Made by a program: the position numbers and the translations under genes
Notes under the pieces: model-generated
Seen by the model: only the letters and a program-made list of their open reading frames with translations
The model's database searches: none
What the model was told of the DNA's origin: nothing
DNA from: Berberis thunbergii
Lineage: Eukaryota; Streptophyta; Magnoliopsida; Ranunculales; Berberidaceae
Length of the DNA: 64,000 bases
Assembly (NCBI GenBank): GCA_003290165.1
Contig: QNQO01000222.1
Span: forward strand, 62,001-126,000
Reading direction: 5' to 3'
In this document: positions 1 through 10,324 of the stretch, one piece after another
Layout: every line of letters starts with the position of its first letter
How positions within the stretch are numbered: position 1 is the first letter of the stretch

Positions 1-110
1 CAATGTGGTATGAGGTTCAGAGATCTGACCATATGATTCAATCCCAATCCAAAACTGAATTTAGATAATCTGCAGATTTGAATATGTGTGTAGAGATGGA
101 GGATAATTAC

Positions 111-318
111 CATCGATGTCATATTTTTCTGATTCCTTTACAGCTTTCAATGCACTTGACCTCTCTGCATAATGGATGAATCCAAAATCGCGCTTGTTCT
201 GCCCAGATTTAGAAGATGGTAGAACAATTTTTGTGACCTCTCCATGCCGTTGGAATAGTTCCTTTAGTTTTTCATTTGTAGTGTTCTCAGGCAAGTTCTT
301 CACATAAAGAGCCTTAAC
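111..318 (-). CDS. LIF2: LIF2-like exon 5 (RRM3)
   Basis: This exon starts after acceptor TTTCCAG with VKALYVKNLPENT and contains RNP1 RDFGFIHY. It ends after one base of a Gly codon at donor GTAATTATCC. RRM3 is nearly complete here; its last strand and the C-terminal region lie outside the window. Confidence 0.92.
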
Positions 319-3300
319 CTGGAAATTGCAACAAAAGCACTCTTATTTCAAAAAATAGGCACTTGCTTAAGATTTTGGCAGCAAAAGAAAAATCAAAAAT
401 AATAAAATAGAAGCTTATTTGAGTTTTACATGGTGACGACTGTAATTAATTCAGTAGATAATATAGTTAAGATTCTCCATACTATTCTAACAAAAAGCTT
501 GATGTTACCAATGGAGGGCCTGGTTACATGATGTAAAAAATGTTCTAAATTATAGACCCTGAATGCGATAACCACTTACCATTATGCCGTTTATTTGATC
601 CCAGGTTTCCAGTTTATGTTTCTTCAGTCAGATCTGTGCATTTTTTTTTTTTCTTTTTAATATAAGCAATACAAAAACAAGAAAGATTTTATTGCTGAGA
701 AATTGAAGAATAAGAGTTCACAGTGACAGAGACAATCATCGAGTCAAAAAGACAAGGTAATTACACCTGTGTAAAATAAATTACCCCAACTGAACATTAA
801 CCTATCAAAGGGGAATGTCTCATGGAATGCCTCAAGCATGTTCTCAATTCCAGAATAGTTTTGATTGTTACCATGGAATGATGTCTGTAGTTGTAAATGT
901 ACAGGTAGTTTACTTCCAGATGAACCAAAAGATGAAGGGTGGGAGGAACTTCACAACCATTTCCCAACTGAAGAGAGAGGATCATCTGCATTCCACTCAT
1001 TTAGGCAATCTTTACCGGTGAGTTGAGGTTTCTTGTGGTTCCAAACTCTCCCAAAATGCACATGAAATACTTCTAGCAAAAGGCATTGAATCAAAATAAG
1101 ATCAATAGACTCCTCAGGACATCGACATACGGAACATCCGTTAGCGAGTTGTTATCCCCTTCTTAAACGATCAACAGTGATTATCCATCTATGGCAATCT
1201 GGAGGAGTATCTTTAATCCACAGCATGCATTCCCCTTCTTTGCACACTCGAAATCTACTAGCCTGATCTTTCTTTATTAAATTGCATAGCATTCTCGTGT
1301 TTACAATATATTAATTCTATGACAGATATTTGTTATATTCAAAATTCAGCACCAAAGGTAAAGGCAGTTGAACTAGGTTGATTAGGACATGTTAACTTTT
1401 GAATTTTGTCACTCCATGGAAAAGCTCACTCAACAGTTATGGTGATCATTATTGCTATAGTAATGAACAAAATGGTATTGCAGAATAACAGATAGAAATA
1501 ATTGTCTCAATATAGCGTTCCACATGAGACTAATACGTCACGCTTAACTTTTGAAATTTGAAAGCACGTACAACAATAGTAAATAATACATGTTAATTAC
1601 AAGTTCAAAGTTGCCATCCTTAACATTACTTTATCATTTATATCAAGTGGTCTTCACTGTTATTAAAATAACTCAGAGGCCATTATGCATGAAAATAACA
1701 TGATTGACAATTACACTGTTATTTAAGAAAAAAGGAAAATTTAAATTTAAATATAATTTGTATATTTACTTATTACTGAATGGTGGTAGATTTTAATGAA
1801 TTTATACAATAGAACGCACTATTATTACTGCATGGTGGCAGATTAATGTATTTATATAATAAGTTCATAAAGATTATTGAGCACAATGACTAATTTTCTT
1901 TCACTAGATTTTTTTACAAGTATATGATGCAGTAAATATTTTTCGATTTTACACTTCCTCCTAGGAAATCATGGAACCACTCTATTCATATCTAATTTCA
2001 CAATAAGCAAATTTATAACTCAAAAGTATGTTTGATTAAGGTGACCCTTTGGGTCTGGGAGCATGGCCCATGGTCTGCCTTGAACCCTGGCAAGTCACTT
2101 CGCAACCACAATGGAGCCCTTTTAAGGGACTTTTAGAGTTTTACTTATTTCAATTTTTTTTATCATGTTCATGTGTCAAAACAAAGTAAGGTTATAGTTT
2201 AAGTTGGTTGTACATGATTTTTCTTTACATTTTAATCTTTGTTTTAAATTTTCAAAAACTACCTAGGGTTGTCTTATGAGCCTTGGTCGCCAACCACCAT
2301 GACTAAGGTGTGGCACTGCAACACTCGAACTAGGGTGAGGCACTTTGAAGCTATGCAGTTAATTGCGGGTTATAACGGCGAAATAACTCATAACGGACTT
2401 GAGGTGTTACATATTTACATAAAGCGTTAGGGTATAATGGAGGGAGTTATAAAGGCATATACCGGCCGTTATTTTTATTAAACGTTTTTTCATAACGCCG
2501 CTATAACGTAGCGGGCAATAAAAAAATAAAAAATAAACTGACCCATCTATTATTTTTTCTCTCGATTGCAGATCTGAAAGGAGAAACAGTCTAACCCTAG
2601 CGCAGAGAAAAACGAAAGAAGAAGAAGTAGAGAAGGAGGGAAGAAGAAGAGGAAGAGGGAACGATCGAACCCCTTTTGATCGATCGAATGGGTTTCGATC
2701 GAACCCCTTTCGATCGATCGAACCCTTTGATCTGTTTGAGAGGAAGAGAAGGGAAGGAGAAGAGAAGGAGGAAGGATCGATCTTATACTTGCTACTGATC
2801 TCATCTCTGTAAGTAATTTTAGTCTTGCTTCTTCTTCCTTCTCTGTTTTGCTTTGCTTCTTCCTTCTCCTTCTCTGATCTCTGTTTTGCTTTGCTTCCTC
2901 CTTCTCCTTCTTCCTTCTCTTCTGTCTCTGTTTTGCTTTGCTCCTTCATTTTCTATTTTGCTTTGATTTGCATCTTGCATGTTTTCTCTTTTTCTCAACT
3001 TATGAGATTGCTTTGCTTTGCACGTTTTCTCTTCTTCTCTCATCTCTGTCTCTTGTTTTTGTTTTTAAAGTATCAAGGCATAGTCCCAGCAATGATGAGT
3101 TAATTATACCATCAAACTTTGAAAGCTTATTTACAGTTTTTTTTTTATATCTGTAAGTTTCCCTTCTTTAAATATTTGGTTACCTGAAACAAATATAAGC
3201 AATGAGTAATGATATGAATTAATGCTTAATGATTAGTTTCAAATTTATTGGCATTATTGGCAGTAACAAGTTTATGTTTAGTGATTTACTTTTTTGACTC

Positions 3301-5238
3301 CTTAGTCTATAATACATTAATATACTTAGAGGGGGACTGGAGGTATTAAAATAATTTTAAAAATATTTCATTATATACCGTTATATGCCGCTATATCTCG
3401 ATATAACCCGTTATAACCTATAACGCTCCTAGATTGTTATCGGTCCATTATCCGTTTTAACTGCATATAGCTTTGAAGTAATAGCCTTTGGAGACTTAGC
3501 GGAGGCCCTAATGGCCACAACTCCATCTTTACATCAAAACCACAATCAATACTAACAAGTAGAAAAGGTGCAACAAAAAATTGTATGAAAATGAAAAACA
3601 TCCTCAACACACCCAGTGCAAACTGCAGATATGTGGGAGCTTGGGCAGGGAAAGCATAGCAGGCATTAAAATGGTTCCTATAGTAAACATTACATTTATA
3701 AATTATAAAATCAAAACTATGAACGACAACCAGTGGAGTTGTCAAGTCAAATTTGTATTGCTGAACTGTCCCATCCCATGTACAAGAATTTTGTCTTATT
3801 AATAGCTGATCAAAAAGATTACACTTTTTTTATCGTTAAGGAATTCAACATAAACAAATCATGAGAATCGTCTCTTAAGCTATGCATTTGAATAATCCCG
3901 CTTACTATCCATGCATTGCAGGATAAATCATCTGGTGTGAGGACTTACTACCACGTACTTATCTACAAAGGACATATCTATATAACCTAACTTAGCTCAT
4001 ACATATATGAACACCACTAAGCTATGACCCATATCAGATTGAGTAAAAAAAGTTAGGCTTATAAAATGTCTATCAAACCCAAGCATAAACTTCTTAGTTT
4101 TCCAGGAATTCTTTAAAGTTTACCTGAGCTGCAGCAGAAGGATCAGGCGCATTTTTAGGATCAGCCCAGGTCACACTTGGAGTATTTCCTTCCATCTTAA
4201 ACTGTGGGTCCGACATTTTTTGTCTAGCATACTCGGCACAGGCATTGTTGTAATACTCAATAAAAGCAAACCCACGATTTCTTCCTGGATTTACTGGATC
4301 CTGCAAACACAAAAGAGTATACAGAAGGCATTATGTTTCCGAAAGAGAAATCACATATGCTCCTTCAATAGAAGCATGTAAATCCTGTATTTGCACAAGC
4401 AGATCCCAACCTTTACAAGATCAATTGATTCAACTCCAGGCCCATTCTTCTCAATGATTACTCTAAACTCGTCATCTGTCAAGCTTTTTGGAATGTTCCC
4501 AATAAACAATCTGTGTTTAGCTTGAGACAAAGAACACCTTAGTGTTCTTCCCTAAAGGTCAACAAAAAGAAATCAACAACTGAAGAATACATAGTATTAA
4601 CTAGATATGGCAACATCCAAAAGCATCAAATAACCTTAAACTCCTTGTTGTGTAACTCTTCAATGGCCTTCTCGGCGAACTCTTTCGTCTTGTATGTTAC
4701 AAACGCGTACCCTTTCCTCTCACCAGTATCTTTATCCTTTATAATTCTTATCTGTATATTAACAAAAATATAAGACAATTTAACAAACTAATAATAGGTA
4801 TAGTTTTAAGTAAAAAAATACATATTTCACCTCAGTAACCTCTCCAATCTGTTCAAAGTGAGCCCTCAAATCTACTTCTGTGACATCTCGAGAAACCCCA
4901 CCAATAAAAACCTCTGATCCATGAGGAGGAAGAGCAAGAAGCTCAGCATGTTTTTCTTTAACAGCTTCATCATCTTCATCGATGGATGCAGTAGGCTTTT
5001 CTTCAACCTCCACAGTTTCAACATGATTTTCACCAGCATCTGGTGATGGATCCTTCTCATTTTCCTCCATTTGCAAAGGCTCTTGTTCTTCTTGTGCATT
5101 CTCAGCTCTGCCATCCTCTACCTCCGCCCTGTCTTCCTCTAATGGCTCCTCAACTTCATCGTCCATCTCTTCGTTATAGTTGTCGTCGTCCAAGTCCACT
5201 CGCTCTTCCATTTCCACCAGAGGAGCATCCTCCGCCAT
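111..5238 (-). CDS. LIF2: hnRNP Q/R-like three-RRM protein (LIF2-like), 5' part, 5 coding exons
   Basis: Coding exons on minus are 5238-4831, 4751-4635, 4551-4411, 4300-4124 and 318-111. All four complete introns have GT..AG ends and every junction keeps frame; the last exon ends in phase 1 at a GT donor, so the gene continues left of the window. The 350 visible residues have an acidic N-terminus (about 1-97), then RRM1 (about 108-183, RNP2 VFIGGV, RNP1 KGYAFVTY), RRM2 (about 188-275, RNP2 LFIGNI, RNP1 RGFAFIEY) and RRM3 (from about 284, RNP1 RDFGFIHY). Order and wording match plant hnRNP-Q/R proteins, notably Arabidopsis LIF2, a nuclear RNA-binding partner of the Polycomb-associated protein LHP1. 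The start is the ATG at 5238, in context GCAACCATGG. Intron 4 is 3.8 kb and carries a transposon. Family assignment is strong; orthology to LIF2 itself rather than a paralogue is inference. Confidence 0.93.
319..2342. other. LIF2: Intronic DNA without recognised features
   Basis: This is intron 4 sequence of the LIF2-like gene between exon 5 and the hAT-like insertion. It is AT-rich. I see no coding homology, RNA gene or clear repeat family in it. Confidence 0.6.
2351..3470. mobile_element. Non-autonomous hAT-like DNA transposon, 1120 bp
   Basis: Terminal inverted repeats CTATGCAGTTAA (left) and TTAACTGCATATAG (right) are flanked by a perfect 8-bp direct repeat, CTTTGAAG (2343-2350 and 3471-3478). 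An 8-bp target duplication is characteristic of hAT elements. Both subterminal regions (2365-2515 and 3375-3435) are crowded with CGTTATA/TATAACG motifs, as expected of transposase-binding subterminal repeats. The interior is purine/pyrimidine-skewed low-complexity DNA with no recognisable transposase, so the open frames in it are not credible genes. It lies in intron 4 of the LIF2-like gene. Confidence 0.8.
4124..4300 (-). CDS. LIF2: LIF2-like exon 4 (RRM2, RNP1)
   Basis: This exon has 59 codons between acceptor TTTGCAG and donor CAG|GTAAAC. It includes NRGFAFIEYYNN and the VTWADPK segment typical of plant hnRNP-Q proteins. Confidence 0.93.
4411..4551 (-). CDS. LIF2: LIF2-like exon 3 (RRM1 to RRM2 linker and RRM2 start)
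   Basis: This exon has 47 codons between acceptor CCTTTAG and donor AAG|GTTGGG. It contains the RRM2 RNP2 motif LFIGNI and the conserved DDEFR segment. Confidence 0.92.
4635..4751 (-). CDS. LIF2: LIF2-like exon 2 (RRM1, RNP1)
   Basis: This exon has 39 codons between acceptor ATATACAG and donor AAG|GTTATT. It carries the RNP1 motif KGYAFVTY. It is in phase 0 at both ends. Confidence 0.92.
4831..5238 (-). CDS. LIF2: LIF2-like exon 1 (acidic N-terminus and start of RRM1)
   Basis: This exon has 136 codons from the ATG at 5238. It is rich in Asp and Glu up to about residue 97, then enters RRM1 with the RNP2 motif VFIGGV. The donor is GAG|GTGAAA at 4830-4829. Confidence 0.92.
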
Positions 5239-5303
5239 GGTTGCTTATGTACTTGTTTTGTCCAAGTTAACACAAATAGACCACCTCTAAGTTTGGATGA
5301 AAA

Positions 5304-6436
5304 CTGCGGAGGAAGCACAGAGACCAGAAGCATTTGCAGTAAACAGGGATATGGATAGCGGGTTGGCAAGAAGAAAATCATTAAGGCCAGCATGATTTGT
5401 AGATTGGAAAAGAATCTCGAGAGGGTTGGACACCATGAGATATGCTTCTTCCAGAATGAAATGCTGACAAATTTTTCCCCTAGTGGGTTTGTAAAAATTA
5501 TGAAATTTTTTAATGGAGATTGGCATGAACTGAGATGATGATAGAGAATAGTAATTAAAAGAGGACCCCCCACAGTTTCAAGAGGGAAAATATCATCTCC
5601 GCAGTTTAGACAAACAACATGACATCCTTGTTGCACCATTCATAATTACAAAAACAGTAACACATTAAAAATGGAAAGAAAAAAAAAACAAAAAACAAAA
5701 AAAAAATCGAGAATGAAATCTTACAACATATCCTTAAATGGGTTGGTAAAAACAACTTGTTTTTACACAAATAATGGCATCAACTGAGCTCGAAAACATT
5801 GTAATCTCGCCTTACCAGAGTAATGATTAATGAGGATTCCACACACTTTTCGGTCAAAAAGAGAACACTATTTTTCAGTCACATCCTTGTTGCAGCATCC
5901 ATAATTCCAAAAACAATAACATCACAAAAGAAAAACGCACATATCATTGAATGGGTCGGTTAAACTTGTTTTAAGACAAATAATAACATCAACTAGGCTG
6001 AAAAACATTGTAATCTTGCTTGCCTGAGCTGAAAAACATTGTAATATTGCTTGCCTGAGCTGAAAAACATTGTAATGTTGCCTAATCAGAGAGACGATTA
6101 ATGGGGATTCCATACACTTTCCAATCAAAAAGGAAACATCACAGTTTCAACACAAACTCATAAAAGAAGGGGAAGGACACAGAAATAAAAGAAACCCCGG
6201 ATTGAGAAACGCCCCAAAAACAAAAATGCCAATAGGGGTGGAGGAGATTATACCGTGGAAATCGAATATAAAATCAAACAGTGGAACAACCTACATGATT
6301 GCCACTAATGTATGAAATGGGTCTAAAGGATTGTTGTCAATTGAATTGCGTTTTTAACGGATCATATTTGGCAAAAAAAAAAAAAAAAAAAAAAAAAAAG
6401 ATAGAGAGAAAAGAGAAAGAGAGAGATTTTGCTTAC
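5304..6436 (-). other. LIF2: Probable 5' UTR intron of the LIF2-like gene
   Basis: On the minus strand CCACCG|GTAAGC at 6437/6436 is a near-consensus donor. A pyrimidine-rich stretch ending TCCTCCGCAG at 5304 is a strong acceptor 65 bp before the ATG. Together they imply a leader exon to the right of 6437, in the pyrimidine- and purine-skewed stretch 6437-6640, and a 1133-bp leader intron. The transcription start cannot be placed. The splice signals are visible; their use is inferred. Confidence 0.5.
5622..6130. repeat. Tandem duplication with internal 31-32 bp repeats inside the leader intron
   Basis: A segment beginning ACATCCTTGTTGCA occurs at 5622 and again at 5881, about 259 bp apart, and similarity continues through most of each unit. 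The second unit contains a three-fold 31-32 bp repeat (CTGAAAAACATTGTAAT at about 5997, 6029 and 6060) that is single in the first unit. Confidence 0.75.
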
Positions 6437-7100
6437 CGGTGGTTTAGAGTTATTTGTAGTTTTTGTGTGTTTCCTTTTCCTTCCTCCTTTCTCTGTTTTC
6501 TTACTTTCTTTCTTTCTTCTTTTAGGGTACAAATGAGCGATGTTGCTGGAATGGGGCTACAACCAACAGAGCAGAATGAACTTGTGCGTATTTGTACCGT
6601 AGTTTTGGGCTGCGTTCCCAACAAAATTGAGTAATGCATTCTGACTCACTGAGTCACAACTCGCTATATTTGTATTCATGCAAGGTCTCTACTAAAAAAC
6701 ACCATCACTTCTACTAATGAAAACCACCAACCTTTTTTTTTTTTTTTGAATCTACTAAATGACACCACTACTACATAATAAAAAGAAATTGATTTTTTTT
6801 TCTTGTCTCCCAAATCGAGCGATTCCTCCTCTCCCAGTTGCACGAATCAACCCCTTTCCCACCATCTTCTTCTCCCAATCTCACCAGATTCAGAACTGCT
6901 GGCTACCGTCTTGAGCCTCCATTTCCCTCTCTTACTCGTTTTCATCCTCCATCTTCCCTCTCTATTGCTTATTTTGCTCGCTTTCATTTTCCATTGAAGT
7001 TGTCTTCCATTCCTCGTCTTTCTCCTCTCTCCCAACATCGACTTATCTCTCTCTCTTTAACATCTTGTTGTCTCGTCTCTCTGTTCATCTTCATTTGTCA
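6437..7100. other. Probable leader exon/promoter region of the LIF2-like gene, then unassigned pyrimidine-rich DNA
   Basis: A long oligo(A) run (about 6374-6400) lies just left of this stretch, inside the proposed leader intron. The bases next to the proposed donor at 6437 probably hold the leader exon and promoter of the minus-strand gene. From 6800 to 7100 plus-strand T/C-rich sequence resembles a transposon leader upstream of the MULE remnant. No gene is supported. Confidence 0.35.
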
Positions 7101-7106
7101 GGGTTT

Positions 7107-7154
7107 TGGTAAAGTTTGTATATACAAATGGATGGTAAAGTTTGTATATACAAA
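7107..7154. repeat. Short tandem duplication
   Basis: The sequence GGTAAAGTTTGTATATACAA followed by ATGGAT is present twice in immediate succession at the start of the MULE remnant. It looks like a recent local duplication. Confidence 0.8.
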
Positions 7155-9480
7155 TGGATGAGTTCAGTGAAAATGAGGTTGGTAGGCTTCAAGATGATAA
7201 TGCTACAGTTAAGAGTTAGCATTGCACTCCATTTATAGGTGTCAACAAAGATGATGAGCATTTTCAAGACGAAGAACGACCCACTCCACTCGAGGTAAAC
7301 TCTCAACTTGAAATGAGCTTGCGTGGATTTTTTTATTTTTGTTGCCATTATCGTAATATCATGTTTATTTTTTTTTTGGTTTATTTGAAGCAATTTTGTT
7401 ATTTTTAGGGTTAGAATTTAATATTTGAACCCTAAAATTTGTTTATTTGTACGGTTAATTTGATTTTTGTTGTTATTTTGTGCACAGAATGTCATTGCCG
7501 ATCTCATAGATTTCAATATACATTGCCATAATGTAGACGACCTATAGGCACTTAAAGCATATTTAGAAGCTACGAACCTTCTGGGGTAAATTTTGCCCTT
7601 ATTGATTTTATTCATTACCTTACCTAATATATAATTAGAAAAACAAATATTTTTATTTACTTAATGTAGAAGGATGATGATGTTGAAGCCAATGATGGAA
7701 CAAACATTAGAAGAAGTAGTTGATGATGGCTACTTGTTTATGACGGAAGAGATAAGGTTAATTCTTGTAGGCATTACATTATTTAATCTTGTTTCACAAG
7801 TTGATTGATTAGTGTTCCTAACGTTAGTATGCATTATTTTTTTTTATAGATAGTTGCATCAAAGTCATCATTAATATCTTGATCCCAAGGTATTGGCAGG
7901 GAAAATAACATTGTTATGATTATCACAAAAGTCGAAACCTACGAAACCTACTGATAGCTAGGGAGGTTCCACTTGGAATGTGAGAGGGGATGGAGGATGA
8001 ATAATGTTCAAAAGCAAAAGCTGGAGGTTGGTCTGTCGACAAGTTCAAAGAAGTGTGGGTGCCCATCCCAGTTGAGAAGGGTGCCACAAGGTAATGATCA
8101 TTAGAAGTTGTAAGTGAGGAACCCACAATCATCTATGATCAAAATCTCTTCTTGACCATTCATTTGCTGGGAAACTGAATGAAGGTGAGATGGACTATTT
8201 GCATAACATGTCCAAATTTGGTGTAACCCCTCGGTACATATTTTCTGGTCTAGGGAGGGTATCTGAACATGTTGAACAAAAGACGAAAAAAAAATATATC
8301 AATTTGAAAGAGATGTTCCCAAACAACTCATTCAACAGCTAAAGACAATCCAACTTAAAGGCAGGACAGGTTTGCAAACCACAATGCACTTGTTGAGTGA
8401 GAATGGTTATATTGAGTGACATAAAGTAAATGATCATAACAAGTCACAAATATTTTATGATATCATCTCGAGTCAATTCTACTGGCTAAGTGCTTCCCAA
8501 CGTTGATGCTTATGGATTGCACCTACAAAACCAATCGCTACAGGATGCCACTATTTGAGGTTATAGGTGTGACGTCAATTGACATGACTTTCAATTTTGG
8601 TTGTTGTTTTATGTCGTCTGAAGTTGAACAGTCATACACTTGGGCATTAGAAACGCTATTGGGAGTGTTTGAGCCAGATAACTTGCCAAATGTGTTTGTC
8701 ATAGAAAGAGACCTTGGGTTGATCAAAACCATTGAACGAGTCTTTTAAGAAGCAACGAGGTTATTATACCGGTGGCACATAAATACACATCTGGAAAAGA
8801 ATTGCAAAAAAAATTGAGAATAATGAAGGATGACGGGAGTTTATTTAATTTTTTTCGGACTTGTATAAATCAGCTACAGAGCAAGAATGGAACAAGGACA
8901 TTATTGAGTTCGAGGGAAGATGGGCATCACATCCCAAGTGTTTAGACTATCTACAGACTGTTTGGTCGCATTAGAAGTTCTTTGTAAATGCATGGACCGA
9001 CAATTTCATTTATTTTAGCCAATGGACAACTGGTCGGGTTGAAGGCACTCACTCTAGGTTGAAGAAGACGTTGGAGAATTTCCAATGGACATTTTATAAT
9101 GGATGGAAGAAAATGCATGACATGATCCAAAACCAACTTATAGATATTGAAGCGTCTTTCAGAAAAAATCTCACGAATGTCTAAAAAAAAGCACATTGTT
9201 CCATTATTTTGAAAACTTCATGGAACCGCGTCTCATAAGGCTCTTGACTTGAGCTATCCGAAATTGGTATGTTCGATGCTGAAGTGGGCGCCAAGCCAGT
9301 CAAGTGTCGATGTGTGCTGAGAACCACTCATGGGTTGCATTGTGCTCATGAAATGACCCAATATTTCATTCCTAATGGTCAAATTCCACTGTCTATGTTA
9401 CACAAGCACTAGATGCAACTTGGCAAAATACATATTCGTGCAATGGCGGAAGTGATTATAGATCTAGTGTCTATGTAAGA
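7148..9480 (+). pseudogene. Degenerate MULE transposase (copy 1)
   Basis: Translated fragments in several frames, in order, match the MULE transposase layout of copy 2 (31166-34147). They are a short acidic first exon ending at CTCGAG|GTAAAC (about 7299), a KCGCP zinc-binding fragment near 8049, and a DDE core fragment at 8503-8748. The core fragment has LMDCTYKTNRYRMPLFE (first Asp) and VIERD where an active transposase has VIDRD or similar. Then come the catalytic-Glu region GRVEGTHS near 9030 and a SWIM zinc finger CRCVLRTTHGLHC near 9308. Stops and frameshifts break it everywhere. The OTU-like tail of copy 2 is absent; the coding similarity fades soon after the SWIM finger. It has no plausible function. 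Confidence 0.82.
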
Positions 9481-9939
9481 GAAGTCAAAAAAATTTGTAG
9501 TCTTGACTTGTATTTTTTATATCATTAAATATCAACAAATTATATTTTACATTTCATGAAGATTTGTATTGGTTTCGTATTTTATGGTTGTTTCATATCA
9601 TGCATTAGGGTAAAAGTAACAATATAGTAACATAAACATGAGCAAAGAATTCATACTACAAAATGGAAGGCTAAAGATGACTATATTATAAAGTCTGAAA
9701 TTTCAGACACCAATTACACGAGCCGCTGCGAAGATAACAAACAAATTGACAATGACCAATGCGGCAAAAGAATATAGAGTCGCAAACTAAATTGAGATTG
9801 TGTCAAGAAATTTAATCAGCAAGGATTGACATCAAACGCAGCGGCTCATGCGATGCCTATAAAAGGATTGCAGTGATCACTGTTTTTTTTTATAAGAAAG
9901 CTAATTTGATTTTTTTTTAATTTGGGTCGTTGACCTTTT
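9481..9939. other. Non-coding stretch downstream of MULE copy 1
   Basis: This is AT-rich sequence with a few GCRGCGGCTCATGCGATGC-type motifs (9835) that echo the core of the following array. No gene or RNA is recognised. Confidence 0.4.
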
Positions 9940-10285
9940 TTTATTTATTTATTAATCTGGGCCCGAAGGCTACATGACTGTTAACCAAACCAGGCACGAA
10001 GGCTATAATATTGTTGCCACTTAATATCATCGTCGCCTCCATCTTGCATAGAGACTTGTTTTCGCTCCGGTCCATCGTCTCCACCTTGCATGAAGAATCA
10101 CTTTCGCTTCGCTCTGGTCTAGTCCATCTAAGTAGCTGCATTCAATACCCGAAAGCTTATTAATGACGGAGCAAATGTGCTCATAATAATCGGGCGAAAA
10201 CTCACAAAATCCTAACTGGTGAGTCTCGAACCCGCGACCTCTCACAAGGAGAGCGGATGTCCGACCAACTAAGCTACAATTGGTG
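9940..10285 (-). mobile_element. tRNA-derived SINE
   Basis: On the minus strand a tRNA-like head has an A box TAGCTTAGTTGG (about 10277-10266) and a B box GGTTCGAGACTC (about 10232-10221), about 33 bp apart, with anticodon-arm-like sequence between them. These are the split RNA polymerase III promoter elements. The body runs to an A-rich end (AATAAATAAATAAAAAAAGG) near 9940. About 345 bp in total is long for a plant SINE, so the 3' boundary is approximate. It includes two similar segments around CGAAGGCTA (9965 and 9998). I do not recognise the family, and target duplications were not identified. Confidence 0.7.
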
Positions 10286-10324
10286 GACTAGTGCTAATAG
10301 TTATCCAATTCGCAATGACCGTTG

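Noticed and set aside
2407..2949. 180-residue charged open frame on minus
   Set aside because: It lies inside the hAT-like element in purine/pyrimidine-skewed DNA; the Glu/Lys/Arg richness is purely compositional and no domain is visible.
6299..6634. Plus-strand ORF across an oligo(A) run
   Set aside because: The frame depends on a long A run and simple sequence; the region is better explained as the leader exon, promoter and leader intron end of the minus-strand gene.
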